This document shows positions 1 to 7,809 of a stretch of 18,983 nt of DNA, in pieces. Below the pieces are notes generated by a model. It had not been told where the DNA came from. It ran no database searches and saw only the letters and a list, made by a program, of their open reading frames with translations. The position numbers and the translations under genes were made by a program. The stretch is from CAZHHM01 sp964532225 (lineage in GTDB: Bacteria; Margulisbacteria; WOR-1; JAKLHX01): NCBI GenBank assembly GCA_964532225.1, contig CAZHHM010000026.1:1-18983 (forward strand), read 5' to 3'. Every line of letters begins with the position of its first letter. Position 1 is the first letter of the stretch.

Positions 1-729
1 CATCACTTCCTCGCCGTCAAAGATCATATGCCTGAAATCACCTTCCGACCTGAGGCTGAGCAGTTTCAGAAGACCAGGGCCCTGTGCGAACCTGTAGTTG
101 TTCTTTACCCTTGGAACAACAAGGAAGCCTATCTTCCTGACATAGGCGACCTTGTCCGGATCGATGCCTACGCCGAGATTGATGAGGTCTTCTTCGTCAT
201 CGGCTATCTCGATCGTGTCCTTTGCGATCTTTCTGACCCTGGACGGACCAAGTGTCGATGAGAGCTCCCTTAGTATGCGTTTCTGCAGCTCCTGATCGCC
301 GGTCACCGCATAGCTGAAGTTCGGGTTCGGGCGAGAGTTCCTGAGCGCTGTCTTCACGAAAGAGCGGCTCTTGATCTTTGCCTTATTGTTGAGCTTGCCG
401 CTGGAAGGAGTGGCTTTGCTGATCTTGTAGAGCGTGTCCTGCTCATATCCTGTTATCCATGCCAGCCTGCCCTCGAGCTCTAGGCTTTCGAGAGTGTCCT
501 CATTGACGGCTATCGTTGTTATCCCGGCTTCCTTAAGCTTGCTGAAGATGATGTCTTTGCTGATCCCGTCGCGTAGAGATATCTTTCTTACATCGTCGAG
601 GTCAAATACGAGTTCGACCGAAGGGGTCGTCGATTCGATGCTGATGCGCTTGTACGCGGCAGCAAGGCTTACGAGGACCGAAAGAAGAAGCAAAGCCCAT
701 AACAGCAGCTTTACGTATTTGTTGTCCAT
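1..729 (-). CDS. DUF5693-type membrane protein, N-terminal part
   Basis: This frame stays open for 243 codons from an ATG at 729 to the left edge, so the C-terminus is missing. The protein begins with a short basic stretch and one hydrophobic helix (about residues 5-24, rich in Leu and Ala). An extracytoplasmic-looking domain follows, with a segment of the type 'VELVFDLDDV' and later 'KEAGITTIAVNEDTL'. That layout recalls the N-terminal region of DUF5693 proteins, large multi-spanning membrane proteins of unknown function; the assignment is from memory of the family pattern. It is the last visible gene of the minus-strand operon and starts 9 bases after the trpB-like stop codon. No strong Shine-Dalgarno precedes the ATG, so translation may be coupled to the gene before it. 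No function can be assigned. Confidence 0.7.
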   Translation of the reverse strand, partial: MDNKYVKLLLWALLLLSVLVSLAAAYKRISIESTTPSVELVFDLDDVRKISLRDGISKDIIFSKLKEAGITTIAVNEDTLESLELEGRLAWITGYEQDTLYKISKATPSSGKLNNKAKIKSRSFVKTALRNSRPNPNFSYAVTGDQELQKRILRELSSTLGPSRVRKIAKDTIEIADDEEDLINLGVGIDPDKVAYVRKIGFLVVPRVKNNYRFAQGPGLLKLLSLRSEGDFRHMIFDGEEVM

Positions 730-738
730 ATGGTGCCG

Positions 739-2088
739 CTAGCCTACTTTCGGCAGATCTTTTAAAGCCTCTGTCACGAGATGTCCCGGATATTCATAAT
801 CCTCCATTTTGCCTGTGATGAAGCCTTCGTAAGAAGTAAGATCAAAATGCCCGTGACCGCTAAGATTGAATACGATGCACTTGTCCTCGTTCTTCCTTGC
901 TTCGTCGATCGCCGCTTTGATGGCGTGCGCGCTTTCCGGGGCAGGAAGTATCCCCTCGCATTTTGAGAAAAGCACCGCGGACTCAAAAACGGCTTTCTGC
1001 GGGGTGGCTACGGCTTCGATAAGTCCTTTTTTCTTAAGCAGACTTATGATCGGCGCCATTCCGTGATATCTAAGACCGCCTGCATGTATGCCGGGAGGCA
1101 TGAACCCGTGCCCGAGAGTGTACATCTTTTCAAGAGGTGCCAGCTTTGCCGTGTCGCCGTAATCGTATTCGTAAACCCCTTTAGTGAGCGTCGGGCACGC
1201 GGTCGGCTCTACGGCTATCATCTTTATGTCCTGCCCTTTCAGTTTTTCGGGCATGAACGGCTGAACGAAGCCTCCGAAATTACTGCCCCCTCCGACACAG
1301 CCGATAAGAACATCCGGCTTTTCTCCGGCCATTGCGAGCTGTTTCTTGGTCTCAAGACCAATGACGGACTGGTGCAAAAGCACATGGTTAAGTACACTTC
1401 CCAGGGAATATCTTGTATCCTCATGGGTCGCGGCATCCTCCACTGCTTCGGAGATCGCAAGCCCAAGGCTCCCGGGATTGTTAGGGTCCATTGAGAGCGC
1501 GTGTTTCCCTGCATGGGTAAGGGATGAGGGGGAAGCGTGAACATCAGCGCCCCACACATGCATAAGAAGCTTCCTGTATGGTTTCTGGTGGTAGCTCACT
1601 TTGACCATATAAACGGTACATTTAAGTCCGAAAAGCTGGCAGGCGAAAGCAAGAGATGATCCCCACTGCCCAGCTCCGGTCTCGGTGGCGATACGCCTGA
1701 CGCCCTCTTTCATATTGTAGTAGACCTGCGCTATGGCCGTGTTCAGCTTGTGCGAACCGGCGGCGCTCACGCTCTCGTTCTTGAAGTATATCCTTGACCT
1801 TGTCTTAAGGGCTTTTTCAAGGTTCACGGCCCTTACGAGAGGTGTCGGCCTCCAGATACGATAGATGTTGCGGACCTCGTCAGGTATCTCGACCCATTTG
1901 TCCCCAGTCATTTCCTGCTCGATCAAAGACATAGGGAAAAGCGGAGCCAGATCGGAAGGCACAAGGGGCTTGCCCGTGCCGGGATGGAGCGGCGGAGGAA
2001 GCTCTCCCGGGAATTCGGCCAATACGTTATACCACTTGTCTGGTATGTCGGAAAGCGGGAGAGTTATCCTGTCAGAATCACTTGCCAT
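739..2088 (-). CDS. trpB: TrpB2-type tryptophan synthase beta chain
   Basis: PLP-dependent enzyme that joins indole to serine, or in some TrpB2 enzymes phosphoserine, to make tryptophan in the cytoplasm. Counting from an ATG at 2094, the PLP-lysine motif 'GSHKLN' has K116, the catalytic-glutamate motif 'ETGAGQWG' starts at E138, and the phosphate-binding loop 'GGGSN' is at 268-272. The extra N-terminal segment and the length of about 450 residues (classical TrpB1 about 400) mark the TrpB2 / 'TrpB-like' group. No trpA or other trp gene is visible, which fits TrpB2 acting alone to salvage indole. I prefer the ATG at 2088 (449 aa): the AAGGAG at 2095-2100 directly abuts the upstream ATG at 2094 but stands 6 bases from 2088. 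The start overlaps the end of the preceding gene by 11 bases, suggesting coupling. Confidence 0.9.
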   Translation of the reverse strand: MASDSDRITLPLSDIPDKWYNVLAEFPGELPPPLHPGTGKPLVPSDLAPLFPMSLIEQEMTGDKWVEIPDEVRNIYRIWRPTPLVRAVNLEKALKTRSRIYFKNESVSAAGSHKLNTAIAQVYYNMKEGVRRIATETGAGQWGSSLAFACQLFGLKCTVYMVKVSYHQKPYRKLLMHVWGADVHASPSSLTHAGKHALSMDPNNPGSLGLAISEAVEDAATHEDTRYSLGSVLNHVLLHQSVIGLETKKQLAMAGEKPDVLIGCVGGGSNFGGFVQPFMPEKLKGQDIKMIAVEPTACPTLTKGVYEYDYGDTAKLAPLEKMYTLGHGFMPPGIHAGGLRYHGMAPIISLLKKKGLIEAVATPQKAVFESAVLFSKCEGILPAPESAHAIKAAIDEARKNEDKCIVFNLSGHGHFDLTSYEGFITGKMEDYEYPGHLVTEALKDLPKVG

Positions 2089-2437
2089 GGGCATCTCCTT
2101 TCATGGGCTCTGCCATTGTTTTTAGTATCTTGCTGCCGCCTTTGTTGCACTCTGCGAATATCTCGATCTCGTCAGACGGCTTCAGGCCCGGCATAAAATA
2201 GTGGGCTTTCTGTTCGTTCCCGTTCTGCAAAGGAAAGAACTGCTCTATGACCTTCTTGCCGTTCACTTTTACGACCACCTCATATATGTAATGGGCGGAC
2301 GGGTCCCTGACGGGATGGACTATATCGACGGTCAGCATGTCCCCTTTTAACTGGGAAGATACGGATGTCGGAGGATGTGCAAAGGACATTGAGGCAAGAA
2401 CGAAGATGAAAGCCGCGGATAACATGTATTTATGCAT
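2078..2437 (-). CDS. small exported protein, superoxide reductase-like (tentative)
   Basis: A 119-residue protein with a clear signal peptide: basic start, hydrophobic core to about residue 17, and likely cleavage after 'SFA' at residue 20. The mature part looks like a small beta-sandwich. It carries 'HPVRDPSAHYI' (H41, H49) followed by alternating hydrophobic strands and then 'ECNKGG' (C97). Order and spacing recall the iron site of superoxide reductase/desulfoferrodoxin, which uses 'HPM...HYI' and 'CN.HG'. Here the last ligand histidine of that pattern is absent (Gly instead) and the two histidines are 8 rather than 6 residues apart. Iron binding is therefore doubtful and the similarity is inference. 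A SoxZ-like Ig fold is an alternative. The start is good: GGAG lies 7 bases before the ATG. It sits between prfB and the trpB-like gene. Confidence 0.65.
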   Translation of the reverse strand: MHKYMLSAAFIFVLASMSFAHPPTSVSSQLKGDMLTVDIVHPVRDPSAHYIYEVVVKVNGKKVIEQFFPLQNGNEQKAHYFMPGLKPSDEIEIFAECNKGGSKILKTMAEPMKGDAHGK

Positions 2438-2472
2438 TGATCTTCTCCTTTAAAAAGTATTCTATCACGGAA

Positions 2473-3573
2473 TTATTTTCTTCGACTTCCCTTAAGAAAA
2501 GCACTAATGAACCCGTCTATATCGCCGTCGATCACCTTTTGTACATTACCGGTCTCATATGAAGTGCGGTGATCCTTGACCAGCTGATACGGCGCGAACA
2601 CGTAGGACCTTATCTGGCTCCCCCATGCGATCTGTTTCTGCTCTCCGCGCAGGTCGTCGATCTTCTGCTTGTGTTCCTGCTCCAGCCTGTCCTTGAGCCT
2701 GGACATAAGCAGTTTCATGGCATTCTCTCTGTTCCTGTGCTGCGACTTGTCCGTCTGGCAGGCGGCAACTATCCCAGTAGGAAGATGGGTTATCCTGACG
2801 GCGGTCTCAACTTTCTGTACGTTCTGTCCTCCCGGTCCGCTAGACCTGAAAGTGTCGACCCTAAGGTCCTCTGGCCTGATGTCCACAGAGAGGTCTTCGT
2901 CCGTCTCGGGGATGACCTCTACAGCAGCGAAAGAGGTGTGCCTTTTGCCGTCGGCGTTGAACGGGGACATCCTGACCAGGCGGTGTATGCCGTTCTCCGA
3001 TTTTAGGTGCCCGTAAGCATACGGCCCGCGGACAAAGATGACCGCGCTCTTTATGCCTGCCTGCTCCCCGTAGGACACGTCGGCAATATCCGCTTTGAGC
3101 TCTTTCTCTTCAGCCCATCTCGAATACATCCTCAGCAGTATCTGTGCCCAGTCCTGAGCGTCCGTCCCGCCGGCGCCGGCATTTATCGAAAGGATGGCGT
3201 TCGACTGGTCGTGCTCTCCTCCAAGAAGAGTGGACATCTCGATCTTGTCCACCTTTTGCCTTAGAGAAGCAAGCTCCTCCCTGATCTGCGTCTCGATCGA
3301 CGGGTCAGCTTCGTCCATGGAGATGTCGACCAGCGAAGACAGCTCTTCGGATTCTTTTTTTAGTGAAGTAAAGGCCCCTATCCTGTCGTTCAGCATCTTA
3401 AGGTCCTGCATGACCTTTTGCGCTTTTTGTGGATCGTTCCATAGACCGTTGTCCTGGGATGCCTTTTCAAGCTTGGCCTGTTGTTCGAGCAGAGAGCCGA
3501 TATTGATATGCGCGGTAAGCTCGTCTATGGTCTTTTGGAGAGCAGATATCTCGCTCTTGACGTCATTAAGCAT
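2473..3573 (-). CDS. prfB: peptide chain release factor 2
   Basis: RF2 releases finished proteins at UGA and UAA stop codons in the ribosomal A site. The 366-residue protein has an N-terminal helical domain. The stop-codon-reading tripeptide SPF is at 203-205 ('RMSPFNADGK') and the peptidyl-transferase motif GGQ at 248-250 ('SSGPGGQNVQK'). SPF, rather than PxT, separates it from RF1. The gene is one uninterrupted frame: the in-frame UGA and 'CUU UGA' slippery site that drives +1 frameshifting in many prfB genes are absent around codon 25. Autoregulation by frameshifting is therefore not used here. The ATG overlaps the 3' end of secA by 8 bases (ATG within GGAAATGCTTAA), with GAGG six bases before it, implying coupling to secA. 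Confidence 0.97.
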   Translation of the reverse strand: MLNDVKSEISALQKTIDELTAHINIGSLLEQQAKLEKASQDNGLWNDPQKAQKVMQDLKMLNDRIGAFTSLKKESEELSSLVDISMDEADPSIETQIREELASLRQKVDKIEMSTLLGGEHDQSNAILSINAGAGGTDAQDWAQILLRMYSRWAEEKELKADIADVSYGEQAGIKSAVIFVRGPYAYGHLKSENGIHRLVRMSPFNADGKRHTSFAAVEVIPETDEDLSVDIRPEDLRVDTFRSSGPGGQNVQKVETAVRITHLPTGIVAACQTDKSQHRNRENAMKLLMSRLKDRLEQEHKQKIDDLRGEQKQIAWGSQIRSYVFAPYQLVKDHRTSYETGNVQKVIDGDIDGFISAFLKGSRRK

Positions 3574-6091
3574 TTCCTGCCTCTTTTTGCATGCAGCATT
3601 TCTTGTATTTTTTCCCGGAGCCGCACGGACAAGGATCGTTCCTTCCTGTCTTTTCGCCCGTGACGACAGGGGCCTGTGATGAAGCGTTCTCCGGAGCGCC
3701 GTAGGTGAGAGACTTTATCTTATGGACGACGGGCTCGATCTCTTCTCTTATCGGCTGGAGCCTGAATATCAGATTAATGATCTCTTTTCTTGCGTTCCTC
3801 ATCATTTCCTGGAACATCCCGAAGGCTTCCACTTTGTACTCGATGAGCGGGTCCTTCTGTCCGTAGGCGCGCAGACCTATGCCCTCGCGCAGCGCGTCCA
3901 TGCCGTGCAGCTGGTCGATCCAGCCGTCATCCATGACCTTAAGCATAACGAAGCGGGTAAGCTCGGTCATGCTTTCGGCCCCGAGCTCTTCTTTTCTTGC
4001 CATGTAAGCTTTGCGGATAGTTGTTGTAATTGAATCAGCGATGTCCTGCTGGCTTGTCAGGTCCTTTAATGAAGAAAGGTCTTTTACCGGGCAGGTCTCG
4101 GTGATAAGAGAAATAAGACCGTCGATATCCCACTCTGAAGGTTTTACCTTCGGGTCGGTGAAATCACCGACGGCGTCCTTGGCGAAATTGTCGATCGTCT
4201 CCATCGCGCGCCCTTCGATATCGCTCCCTTCAAGTGTCCTTCTGCGCAGCGCGTATATGGCTTCCCTCTGCTTGTTCATTACATCGTCATATTCGAGAAT
4301 CTGTTTTCTTATCGAGAAGTGGTACTGTTCCACCTTCTTCTGAGCGTTCTCAAGCGCCCTTGTGACAAGATTGTGCTCTATCGGCGTGCCTTCTTCCATG
4401 CCAAGGCGCTCCATCATGCCTTTTATCCTGTCTGACCCGAACAGCCGCATAAGGTCATCTTCGAGCGAGACATAGAACCTGGATGAACCCGGGTCCCCCT
4501 GCCTTCCGCTCCTGCCCCTCAGCTGATTGTCTATCCTTCTTGACTCGTGTCTTTCCGATCCGATGATGTGCAGGCCTCCCAGCTCCACTACGCCCTCGCC
4601 GAGAACGATATCGGTGCCTCTGCCTGCCATGTTAGTCGCAATGGTGACGGCGTTCTTCTGTCCCGCCTTGGCGATTATCTCTGCCTCTTTCTCGTGGTAT
4701 TTCGCGTTCAGTACATGGTGAGAAACACCTTTGCGCTTAAGAAGCCCTGACAGTATTTCCGAGTTCTCTATGGATATCGTGCCGACAAGCACGGGCTGGC
4801 CTTTCTTGTGCAGCTCGATCACTTCATCGACGATCGCGTTGAACTTTTCTCTCTTCGATTTGTAAATGACATCGGAATGGTCTTTTCTTACCATCGTCCT
4901 GTGGGTCGGGACCTCAACGACCTCCATGCTGTATATCTTTACGAACTCACCTTCTTCTGTGAGAGCGGTACCTGTCATGCCTGAGAGCTTCTTGTAGAGC
5001 CTGAAATAGTTCTGGAAAGTGATCGTGGCAAGCGTCTGGCTTTCCGAGCGAATGGTGACGCGTTCTTTTGCCTCTATCGCCTGATGGAGCCCTTCACTGT
5101 ACCTTCTGCCTATCATCAGCCTTCCCGTGAACTCGTCGACGATTATGATCTCTCCGTCCTTGACCACATAATCGATATCCCTTTTGAAGAGATGATGGGC
5201 CCTGAGGGATGAGACCAGGCTGTGCGCCAGGTCCATGTTCTCAACGTCGTAAAGGCTCTTTAGCCCGAGCATGGTCTCAAGCTTCTTTATGCCGTTCTCC
5301 GTAAGGATAGCGTTCTTCGTCTTTTCATCGGTCGTAAAGTCCTCGGTCTTCTGAAGCTTTCTGGCGGCATTATCGGCCCTAGTGTATATGCTGATGTCGT
5401 CGTCGACCATACCGGAAATGATGAGAGGCGTCCTTGCCTCGTCAATAAGGATGCTGTCCACCTCGTCAACGATCGCGTAGTTCAGCTCTCTCTGGACGCA
5501 CTGGTCGGGCGTTGATGCCATGTTGTCCCTGAGATAGTCGAACCCGAACTCGTTGTTCGTTCCGTAAGTGATGTCGCAGTTGTATGCATGCCTTCTTTCC
5601 GCGAAATCCATATTCGTAAGGATCACGCCTACTGAAAGCCCAAGGAAGTTGTAGATCGGCCCCATCCAGCCCATGTCCCTCTTGGCAAGGTAGTCGTTCA
5701 CGGTTACAAGATGGCAGCCCTTACCGGTAAGAGCGTTCAGGTACATGGGCAGAGTTGCAACAAGCGTTTTTCCCTCCCCTGTCCTCATTTCGGAGATCTT
5801 ACCCTGATGGAGCACGATGCCGCCGAGGAGCTGAACATCAAAATGCCTGAGCCCTATGGTCCTTACCGAGGCCTCCCTGACAACAGCGAATGCCTCGGGA
5901 AGAAGGTCGTCAAGGGTCTCTCCCTCGGAAAGCCTTTTTCGGAATTCATCTGTCTTGGCGGCCAGCTGGGCATCAGAGAGCTGTTTTATGGAAGGTTCGA
6001 ACGAATTGATCTGCTCTACTATCGAGTATAGATGCTTTATCTTGCTCTCGGATGTTACCCCGAGCAGGTTAGCGAGCAGCTTTAGGATCAT
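3566..6091 (-). CDS. secA: protein translocase ATPase SecA
   Basis: Motor ATPase that drives unfolded preproteins through the SecYEG channel at the inner membrane. The 841 residues match the usual length. Walker A is 'MRTGEGKT' at 102-109 and Walker B 'VDEVDS' near 208-213. The 'DYLRDNM' and 'GTDI' / 'LRGRSGRQGDPG' helicase motifs follow in order. The C-terminal zinc-binding tail 'CPCGSGKKYKKCC' spans 821-833 (C821, C823, C832, C833), the SecB/ribosome-binding type of tail. The ATG at 6091 directly follows the hpf stop (TGA then ATG), and a GAGG lies five bases before it inside hpf. The order hpf-secA-prfB is a common arrangement in several phyla and supports all three calls. Confidence 0.98.
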   Translation of the reverse strand: MILKLLANLLGVTSESKIKHLYSIVEQINSFEPSIKQLSDAQLAAKTDEFRKRLSEGETLDDLLPEAFAVVREASVRTIGLRHFDVQLLGGIVLHQGKISEMRTGEGKTLVATLPMYLNALTGKGCHLVTVNDYLAKRDMGWMGPIYNFLGLSVGVILTNMDFAERRHAYNCDITYGTNNEFGFDYLRDNMASTPDQCVQRELNYAIVDEVDSILIDEARTPLIISGMVDDDISIYTRADNAARKLQKTEDFTTDEKTKNAILTENGIKKLETMLGLKSLYDVENMDLAHSLVSSLRAHHLFKRDIDYVVKDGEIIIVDEFTGRLMIGRRYSEGLHQAIEAKERVTIRSESQTLATITFQNYFRLYKKLSGMTGTALTEEGEFVKIYSMEVVEVPTHRTMVRKDHSDVIYKSKREKFNAIVDEVIELHKKGQPVLVGTISIENSEILSGLLKRKGVSHHVLNAKYHEKEAEIIAKAGQKNAVTIATNMAGRGTDIVLGEGVVELGGLHIIGSERHESRRIDNQLRGRSGRQGDPGSSRFYVSLEDDLMRLFGSDRIKGMMERLGMEEGTPIEHNLVTRALENAQKKVEQYHFSIRKQILEYDDVMNKQREAIYALRRRTLEGSDIEGRAMETIDNFAKDAVGDFTDPKVKPSEWDIDGLISLITETCPVKDLSSLKDLTSQQDIADSITTTIRKAYMARKEELGAESMTELTRFVMLKVMDDGWIDQLHGMDALREGIGLRAYGQKDPLIEYKVEAFGMFQEMMRNARKEIINLIFRLQPIREEIEPVVHKIKSLTYGAPENASSQAPVVTGEKTGRNDPCPCGSGKKYKKCCMQKEAGNA

Positions 6092-6478
6092 TCAGCCCTC
6101 AGTTCTGTTCTCGGTCTCCGGAAGTTCAGCCATGGTCTCGTTCAGCATGTGCTTGGCCTTTGCGCTTTCCCTGCGTTTTTCGTGTATCATCTTGTCCTTG
6201 AACTTCTTTATCTGCTGATCAAGCTTGTCGATTATCAGGTCGATTGACGAATACATGTCGGCAGTGGCCTCCTCGGCATGCAGTTTGGCACCGGACAGCA
6301 GTACGTTTACCTTAGCTATCTGGCTTTTAGCTTCCTCCCTGATCTTGTCGACTTCAAGCTCTATGTCGATCTTGATGATGTTCCCGAAGAAATGCTCGAC
6401 CTTGTTCAGCTTTTTGACGGCGTAGTCCTTAAGGGCCTGGGTCAGTTCGGTTCCTTTTGCGCTAACGTTTATTTGCAT
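6092..6478 (-). CDS. hpf: ribosome hibernation promoting factor, short type
   Basis: Ribosome-associated stress protein of the HPF/YfiA (RaiA) family, which binds the 30S decoding region and silences ribosomes in poor conditions. The N-terminus 'MQINVSAKGTEL' and the block 'EATADMYSSIDLIIDKL' (about 70-86) are the family hallmarks; a basic helix 'QQIKKFKDK' follows. At 128 residues it has the S30AE domain plus a charged tail. It lacks the C-terminal dimerisation domain of the long HPF (about 180 aa) that is usual in this secA-linked context, so it resembles the short form. The start is clear: GGAGG lies five bases before the ATG. It is placed between comF and secA with a 25-base gap to comF. 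Confidence 0.93.
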   Translation of the reverse strand: MQINVSAKGTELTQALKDYAVKKLNKVEHFFGNIIKIDIELEVDKIREEAKSQIAKVNVLLSGAKLHAEEATADMYSSIDLIIDKLDQQIKKFKDKMIHEKRRESAKAKHMLNETMAELPETENRTEG

Positions 6479-6503
6479 CTTATCCTCCGATAAATGGATT
6501 ATA

Positions 6504-7115
6504 TCATACCAGTTTAGCTCTCGATAGGCACAGGACCTTCACTCTTGTCGCGCCGCTGAGGAGGAGCTCGTGCGAGCATGCCGATGTGGTCGCCCCGGTC
6601 GTATAGATGTCATCTACAAGGATGACCGACCCTCCCGGCACGCGGCCGGAACTGAAGGCCTTTTTCACGTTCTCTGCCCTCCTTTCTTTTGACAGTCCGA
6701 ACTGGCGCTGGGTATCCTTCTTTCTTAAGAGACAGTGTGACACAGGTATGCCAGATATCTCTGAAAGCCGGTACGCAATGATGTCTGACTGATTGAACCC
6801 TCTTTCCCTCAGTCGTTTAGGGTGAAGAGGCACGGGAACGATCAGGTCGGCGTGAGGGATATGTCCTTTCATAAGCAGACGGTCGGCCAATTCCGTGCAA
6901 AGCCGCTTGTCCCGCCCGTATTTGATCCTTTTGAACGCTTTACGGACCGGTCCCGTATAATATGAGAAAGTGATGACCCCGTGCTCTAATGAGACACTTA
7001 CCGTTATCCCCTTCGAGCAGTTTCCGCATATCTTTGCCGGTGAAAGAATGCCGCAGATCCCGCATTTTCCTGGAAAGATCATGTCGAACAGCCAATTGAG
7101 CGCCCTGATGAGCAT
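6504..7115 (-). CDS. comF: ComF family phosphoribosyltransferase-like protein
   Basis: ComF-family protein, related to type I phosphoribosyltransferases and needed for DNA uptake in competent bacteria, though widespread in species not known to be competent. An N-terminal zinc-finger-like cluster holds C18, C21, C30 and C33 ('CGIC' and 'CGNC'). The 'VPVPLHPKRLRERGFNQS' block is at 93-110 and the PRPP-binding loop 'VILVDDIYTTGATT' at 164-177. The length of 203 residues is normal for the family. It is the first gene of the minus-strand operon leading to hpf-secA-prfB. The ATG at 7115 has only a weak ribosome-binding site. The actual substrate is not known. Confidence 0.92.
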   Translation of the reverse strand: MLIRALNWLFDMIFPGKCGICGILSPAKICGNCSKGITVSVSLEHGVITFSYYTGPVRKAFKRIKYGRDKRLCTELADRLLMKGHIPHADLIVPVPLHPKRLRERGFNQSDIIAYRLSEISGIPVSHCLLRKKDTQRQFGLSKERRAENVKKAFSSGRVPGGSVILVDDIYTTGATTSACSHELLLSGATRVKVLCLSRAKLV

Positions 7116-7185
7116 GGCAGATCTACAGCAAATTACCCGCCGTTAATCCTTGCTATTCAATTATTCATTATGATATATTTATGCC
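7116..7185. promoter_or_regulatory. divergent promoter region comF / AlbA_2 gene
   Basis: This 70-base AT-rich gap separates the minus-strand operon from a plus-strand gene, so both must be initiated here. For the plus gene, TATATT at 7174-7179 occupies positions -12 to -7 relative to the ATG at 7186. That is where a -10 box should lie if the transcript begins at the A of ATG. No Shine-Dalgarno is present. TATGAT at 7169-7174 is an alternative -10. For comF only a weak minus-strand candidate (TTGAAT with a poor -10) can be seen. Confidence 0.45.
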
Positions 7186-7809
7186 ATGACTGACTGGGCT
7201 GAAATAGTAGAGCTGCTCGAACAGGGCGAAGGCCAGTCGCTCGAGTTCGAGAAAGGCATCCCTTCCCCCGACGACATAGCAAGGGAGCTCGTCGCGTTCT
7301 CTAATTCTGACGGCGGGCGGCTGATACTCGGCATAGACGATAAGAACAAGCATCTCCTCGGCATAGAAGCTGACGAAAATTTCTCCACCTGGGTGATAAG
7401 CATCGGACAGACCAAGTGCATGCCCAAGGTCACGCCTGCCGTTGAGATGATAAACAAAGGCGGAAAGAAGATCGCCGTCATCAATATCCATGAGGGGGAC
7501 GAGAAACCGTACAAGACGGACGATATCTGCTATATACGCGACGATTCCGTTTCAAGGCCCGCTAAAGAGCGCGAGGAGCAGGAGATCACCAGCCCTTGGT
7601 CCGGGCACGGGCTCAACAAGAGGCAAAAAAGGGCCCTGGACTTCATCACAGAGCATGGCAGCATAACTAACAAGGATTACAGGGAGATGTTCTCTATATC
7701 ACACAAGACCTCTCATCTTGAGCTTACAATGATGTGCGATAAAGGCCTTCTTATCTGCCAGGGGGCAGGAAGGTCGACGAAATATATATCGGCCGCGCCT
7801 TCAGCTTAA
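7186..7809 (+). CDS. AlbA_2 (Schlafen-type) domain protein with C-terminal winged helix
   Basis: A 207-residue protein with an AlbA_2 (Pfam 'divergent AAA-4'/Schlafen AlbA_2) domain at the N-terminus: 'QSLEFEKG' at 17-24 and the hallmark 'AFSNSDGGRLILGIDD' at 37-52. After 'HEGDEKPYK' and 'CYIRDDSVSR' (to about 124), residues 141-200 form a likely winged helix ending in 'GAGRSTKYI'. Relatives of 400-500 residues usually have a GHKL-like (HATPase_c_4) region between these parts; it is missing here, giving a compact form. The family is thought to bind nucleic acid and act in transcriptional control, but no target is known. There is no Shine-Dalgarno and a -10-like box sits just before the ATG, so it is probably leaderless. 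Its TAA interleaves with the dinB stop on the other strand (bases 7806-7809). Confidence 0.82.
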   Translation: MTDWAEIVELLEQGEGQSLEFEKGIPSPDDIARELVAFSNSDGGRLILGIDDKNKHLLGIEADENFSTWVISIGQTKCMPKVTPAVEMINKGGKKIAVINIHEGDEKPYKTDDICYIRDDSVSRPAKEREEQEITSPWSGHGLNKRQKRALDFITEHGSITNKDYREMFSISHKTSHLELTMMCDKGLLICQGAGRSTKYISAAPSA

